From NCBI GenBank assembly GCA_002633005.1, contig NMRA01000104.1:8824-72823 (forward strand): DNA of 64,000 nt, in the 5' to 3' direction. Below are positions 58,593 through 64,000 of this stretch, piece after piece. The position numbers and the translations under genes were made by a program. Under the pieces are notes generated by a model. That model saw only the letters and a program-made list of their open reading frames with translations. It was not told the origin of the DNA and did no database searches. The stretch's first letter is position 1. Each line of letters begins with the position of its first letter. This DNA is from Phoronis australis. Taxonomy: Eukaryota; Phoronida; Phoronidae.

Positions 58593-60652
58593 GGCTTAAG
58601 TTCATTGACCCTTACTAAGCACACTTTTCTTGTGGTGGAGTGTGTGGTTTCCAGTCCCATCTAAGTTGTTAGGGCTTACATCACAGGTGATTTACTGTGT
58701 GTGCACTTCTGATTAAATTTGGCTTGAGGTACTGCTCACAAACTGTATAAAAAATGGCCAGAACAGGCTCTGGCATTGGGCAGACATAGCCTATACAGCT
58801 ACAATGTGATGGTTCTTGGAGCCAAGCCTTGAATCCTTTCAAATGGAACAACCTTGGGTTAAATAATATCCTACACATTTGTAAAACTTTTTAAGGTTAT
58901 TGTTTATTTAAGGTTATTACCCTGATAGTGTCATGTATACAATGTGATTATTACAGTAAAGTCATGTCAATTTAGGACAAGATAAAGCACTGAGTAATGC
59001 TCTTCCATGTTCAAGGTCTGTACCGTAGTTGCCATTTGACAACATTTTGAAACAATGTTAGAAGCCCTTGAAAATGGAAAAATTGTGATTTTGGCAATTG
59101 TTCTTTTATGAAATTGGTGGTTTTTAACATATGTGGGTTACATGTTGTTGGTCCAGATAATTTCCTGTTATCCCTCTTGTTACCAATATTCAGTACCAAC
59201 ATTTCGGTGAATTGTGGCGAAGACAAGAACAAGAAATAGAGAAAGAAAGAGTGCTGTTAGTGTGAGGGACATTACTTTCCCTGTCATATTTCTTCAAATC
59301 TCTGAATGTAACCTGATGCTTGTCAAGAATGTAACAAAATAATTGACAAGTAAGCATTGTGTCCTAATTAGTGCATGTGACAAGTTAAAAGTGGATCTGG
59401 TTTTTGGAGAACTGTTGATGGTGATCTGAGTAGTGAGATGAATGAAGCAGTGGAATGTAATCTTAAAAGGAGTTAGACATCACAAGCATTGACCACCAGA
59501 TGTCAGTGTTCATGTTCACTGTAATCTCTTGCTTTTTGTACATGTTACACTGTATTTACTTGCTAAGAGCAAATTAGTAATGATTAGTTTATGTTGCTTG
59601 CAAAGCTTCAAACGTGCTGTCTGCATGGTATTACATTCTGTGTTAGTAAACATATCAACATTTTGTACGGTAATACCGCATATCATTCAATGACAATTAT
59701 TTTTGTATCAATTATTGCAGCATCTGGCAACCAACTAATCGGTTTTGTTATAAAAAGGTTGTAGGAACAAATATTTGTATGTGTATTTATTGTCTTACTT
59801 GGTGCTCAAATGCTCATTAAATTATCCTGTGTGTATAATCAGCAGATCCGTGTAGGTGGTTTGAAAATCCGATGGCATGTAGACCAGCCAAACATACTGA
59901 GTGCACAATGTTCTTAATATTATATTAATAATGAGTAAAATGCTTTTAGTCCTGGTGGATTTAGGATATAGTAAAGGGGACCCAACCACCATTTTTTAGG
60001 GAAAGTTTAGCCACAAGCTCGGAAATAGCATGTGGACGGCGTTTCCATGTCCCGAAGAGGGTTGGTTTCTAAGTCATGGACCCCAAATATGCCTGTGCTT
60101 AGTTAGGCTTTGTACAGCTACTGTTTTCAGAGGAGTACACTGACGTATAAATTATAACTCACCCCACCCTACACATTAAGATACAGTGTAACTGATTCAC
60201 TTCTGGCCCACAATAAACTGCTCAACTCTATGAACCTCAAACCAAAGGTCTTAGAAGGCAGATGGAACTTTTTGGTCATTCTGAAACCCTGCTGTCACCC
60301 TGATTAAGTTAGCTGGCCTAATTACTCAGTATAACCTTTGTGATTCTGGTGTATCATAAGATTTTCCTGTTTTTAGGACTCTTAAGTTTTCCAGGTTAAA
60401 GTTGGTACTCTGTTGATTTGAGACTAGGTGCTTGCTGGATTTAGCATTTTTCATGTAAACTATTAGACCAGTGGTTGCAGACTGAACACAGTTTTTTTGA
60501 AAATGAAATTTTGTAACTATCTGCTAGCTCCGAGCACCAGGTTGTGTATATTAATGCATGCTAGTTTGGTGCTGATTAAATGTGCCACCCTTACGAAGCA
60601 AAGAGTGACGCATCGGTCGTAACTGATATCTAGGTTGATGCTATTTGTATAA

Positions 60653-60658
60653 AATAAA
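60653..60658 (+). terminator. Candidate polyadenylation signal
   Basis: AATAAA followed within 20 bp by a T-rich stretch. It would give the adhesion gene a ~3.1-kb 3' UTR, which is long but plausible for this family. A nearer, non-canonical signal cannot be excluded. Confidence 0.3.
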
Positions 60659-61335
60659 CTTTTGTATCCCTCACACTTTAGTTGTATTTATCCCTGTCTC
60701 GTCCTCTTGGGAGTGCATGCAAATGTGTAAGTAAAACTTCTATTGGTTGCAAAATGAGAATAACAGTGGCACACAAGAGCTAACCACCGACGGGGGTAGT
60801 CTATTCATGTTTTCGATGGTACAGATTTGTGACGGTGGTTGTTCCTGACGGTACCTGGCGATACCCATATGGAGTCGCAGTATCAGTACTAAGACGGACT
60901 GTCCAGCCCTCGATCCTCCAATACCAGTTGTCTCATTCCACCTGCACCATGTTGCACTCCACCCTCACTCTACAGGCTTTACAAAAGTGTACCATTATAA
61001 AATATAGATGTTCCTCTTTAGAATCCTCGTTTTTAGGATTCTTTAAGATAATAAACTCGTCTCGTCCGTCTAGCTCTTTAGTGTAAAATAACCCACCAAC
61101 GTTCATAAATTAACCCTCAAACGGTTTGGAGCAAGTTTGACAGCTCTGCGACAGGTAGACTTAGGCTGACGATGAACCAGTAAGCGTGTGTTCTCTCTAG
61201 CGACGATATTTTATACACTTGCTGGGGGGTCCATTCAAGATCATTTTGAACACCAACATGGCCGAAAAATAACTAGGCAAGAAATAGTAGACAATACCAT
61301 CATTCGCTATGTTCAAAATGACATTTCGGCTAACG

Positions 61336-61372
61336 ATTTTGGAATGGCTCAGTCACTGAGCCATTCCAAAAT
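61336..61372. repeat. 37-bp perfect palindrome with 1-nt centre
   Basis: Arms attttggaatggctcagt (61336-61353) and actgagccattccaaaat (61355-61372) are exact reverse complements around a single C at 61354. Confidence 0.95.
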
Positions 61373-64000
61373 ATTGAGCATTGATCCATAGTCACGAAAA
61401 ACCTGTGTTCAATGAGCAGCTCACATGTGAGTACCGCACGCTGGCTCAGTTTCGATAGGGCTGCGGGCAAAGATTCAAGGTAACTATATGAAAACTTTGC
61501 TGCGGGTTTCCTACGTGTCAAAGATTTTATTTGACCGTGTGTTGCATTCACACTCTCTACTTGCATGCTCCTCTTCCGATGTCACGTGTTCACTGTTTAT
61601 TTCGCTTCGTAAGTGTTCATTCCACTCATTGCGTTATATGATGAGAAATGCAGTCTCGAAATATAGCTCGGTGTTTTACTTCGCACCTGCATACTTGAAG
61701 AAAGGAGACTGTTCCGAAATCATACGAGAGTAGTCCTATCAGTATCAAACTTGCAAATTAACAAAAAGTCTAGTACTAGTGCTATAATTAAAGAATGCGC
61801 TGAATATCTAAAACTTGCGAGGACTGCTTTAAGTGAAATGTTTTCTAGGTGTATTTTTCAATGACAAAATCATTATAAACAATCTAACGATTGGGAAGAT
61901 ATACTGTTTCTCGATCCAATCCTGGATATCAAAGTCACAGCATCGTTGCTGAAATTCACGTGTAATAATGGCAGTCTCGTCTACGCTTTGTTGTGTACAA
62001 ACAATTCCAAAACCATACGCAAGTAGCAATAACAATCGTTTGACATTTGCCCAGCAACATTATTTTGTTCATCCACTTCCAGCTTGCGATTTTGGTGACC
62101 TCAGTCATGATTCACGCGTGGACGGATCTTATACGCATTTTGATTAGCTGCTGTCAGCGGTGTTGGAATTAGAAACATGTATCGTATTGCACACGGATTC
62201 ATAATTTCATGGTTCATTTTAAAACGAAAATTTGACATGGAATATTGACTTATTTCATAGTTCATAATTATTTCAATTTGAATTGAATGGAACTGGAAAC
62301 CTAATTAATACGCTAGTAACTCGATTATCTGAATAAAGCGGCTAGGCGGGATCCCTTTGATCGTGACTCCTGAGCGCGACACAGCCAAGGTGGCACGAAA
62401 AATACTGTCTAGTTCAATCTTTCAAACCCGAACGTTTTCCCTGATCATGAGGGTTTAATCTTGTTTTGTTGAAATGTTTAATGGATGCACTGATGCTGAT
62501 GCCGATGCCTAGCCGGCCATTGATCTCGGTGTCTTTTCGACACTGAGCTGACAAAGCCTCCCGAGGCGCGAGCAGCACTGAGAATCTCAGCCAAAGGATT
62601 AGGAAAGTTGTCTGTGACAGTTTGGGTTACAGGTTTACATTTCTTTGTGTTAGCAATATTTTAAAACCTCTCTGTTCTTGGATCCCGGTTTACTTTTATT
62701 ACGTTTATCTTGTCGCACGAATGACTCGGAGACAAAACGTGACAAACTCTATGAAAGCATGAGCCTAGCAGTGCGCTACGTTCCGAGTTGAAGAAAGTTT
62801 CTGTTGCCCCTCCTTGTGTCAGCCACGGCAGCCGGAATTTCTCCATGGCATCGTCAGAAAAAATCCAAAAAGTTACAAAGTCATTGCGCGCATGAGTTTT
62901 TCCTTAGTTGCAGGTTCATTTACCTCTGAAGTTCACTTGTACTGAGGCTTTCTTGACGATGCCAGAACTGCACACAATTTTCCATGAAACACGTGCAGAC
63001 GAAGTAAGCTTTTAGTGAAGGAACACTACATGCAGGAACACGGTTGTGTTCCCAGCAGTAAGTTGATCGTTGCGACTCGACATTGCTGCCTAAAATTCGT
63101 ATTCTCTGATTGGCATGCATTATCATGAAATTGGATTTTGCCTTAACATAGTGTGGACATAAAATAGCTTTCCTTAATTATTAAATATAAGCCTGCACTC
63201 AAAAGTATCGATCTCATGCAGTCAACGATAGGAGCTACCGTTTACGCTTATGGTCTTTGCCCTAGTTCTTCTTACATTCAGTGGAGATTGGGACGTTGAG
63301 GTTTCCAGAATGTGTGAACATATAACATTAGTTCAATGAAGTCTGTTGATCCAGCATCCACTACGTATTACTATGTTTAATTTGTTCAACGAGAACGAAG
63401 GAAGGGAGACCTAGTAGGCCTGTGCACCGCGTACTGTCACAACTGAGCCTGTGTGCGTCCTAAAACACATACGTTGAGCTACAAGTAGGTCTATTATAGT
63501 AACCAAACGCACAAACGCCGGTGCATTTTACATGTGTCGTACAATGACGCGCAGAAGATGACGCTGTTTCTGTTGCAACTGAAACTGGTCGTAGAGTTAA
63601 TAAACTTTGTGTGTCAGTAGAAACTCAACTACTGTGTTAGTTTTTATGCTGCTCTCCATCAACTTGTTGCTGCTACCTTGTTAGCCAAATATCTATTTAA
63701 CGTTCAACCATGCAAGAACCGGGTTACCCAACTACTATACATGCACAAGCAATCCCCACAACAAAATCAATTTTAAGACATGCCTTGTTTTGGAACCAGT
63801 ATAATTGCTTTCTGCTTTAGCCTGTAGTCGCACTACGTCAAATGAAAAATAAAGAGCAGACAAAAATACCCTCGTTTCTATGGTATACACAACCCAAGAT
63901 GAACCAAAACTTGAAAATTGCCATAATGAAATGTTAAGGCGAAGTGACTGAGTTAAAAACAAGCCGGGTTTCCTCTATGGAAAGCCAATTTGGAAAAAAA

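Larger units (their letters stand above)
58593..64000. other. Right flank, no gene recognised
   Basis: From about 60800 to 63600 the sequence is somewhat richer in CpG than the rest, but no exon chain or family match is seen on either strand. A palindrome at 61336-61372 is listed separately. Confidence 0.35.

Noticed and set aside
61829-62035. - strand frame beginning MLLLLAYGFGIVCTQQ, signal-peptide-like
   Set aside because: Short, no following exon or family match; a hydrophobic start alone is weak evidence.
1-64000. tRNA, rRNA, CRISPR and bacterial-type operon features
   Set aside because: None seen; the gene structure is that of an animal nuclear genome.

Overview
The window is animal genomic DNA: AT-rich, with long introns, GT-AG splice sites and many small degenerate transposable elements. 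Two protein-coding genes, both on the + strand, can be assembled exon by exon. Codon phase holds across every junction proposed. The species cannot be named from the sequence. Gene content and repeat style suggest an invertebrate bilaterian, either a non-vertebrate deuterostome or a lophotrochozoan. The single N at 28606 indicates a draft assembly.

Left part (1468-11614): the last eight coding exons (330 aa) of CCZ1, the partner of MON1 in the Rab7 guanine-nucleotide exchange factor. The first ~145 residues are not readable here and presumably lie left of the window. The CCZ1 introns carry a foldback element (2500-2657), a 25-bp minisatellite with a 146-bp higher-order period (4784-5261), a non-LTR reverse transcriptase relic (about 8146-8403), two copies of a composite tandem-core repeat element and a 72-bp triple repeat.

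Middle (11615-34825): 23 kb without a gene I can call. It holds members of several MITE-like families (12386-12715, 18466-18840, 21480-21870, 31530-32030), local duplications, and a 136-bp direct duplication around the N that looks like a haplotype-joining artefact. Two isolated exon-like signals stand out: a possible start exon at 16821 and a possible immunoglobulin half-domain exon at 26952.

Right part (34826-57562): a complete gene model for an L1/neuroglian/neurofascin-type cell adhesion molecule of about 691 aa. It has a signal peptide, five Ig domains, a transmembrane helix and a cytoplasmic tail with the FIGxY ankyrin-binding motif. No fibronectin III exon is visible. Ig4 is followed directly by a domain resembling family Ig6, then the membrane span. 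This compact architecture is the most interesting biology in the window. A 33-bp micro-exon candidate and an in-phase alternative acceptor could lengthen the juxtamembrane stem. The rest (57563-64000) is probable 3' UTR, a MITE, a short duplication, a near-perfect 37-bp palindrome and otherwise unassigned sequence.

The two genes have unrelated roles (late endosomal Rab7 activation; cell adhesion and membrane-cytoskeleton linkage). Nothing in the sequence suggests that they work together.
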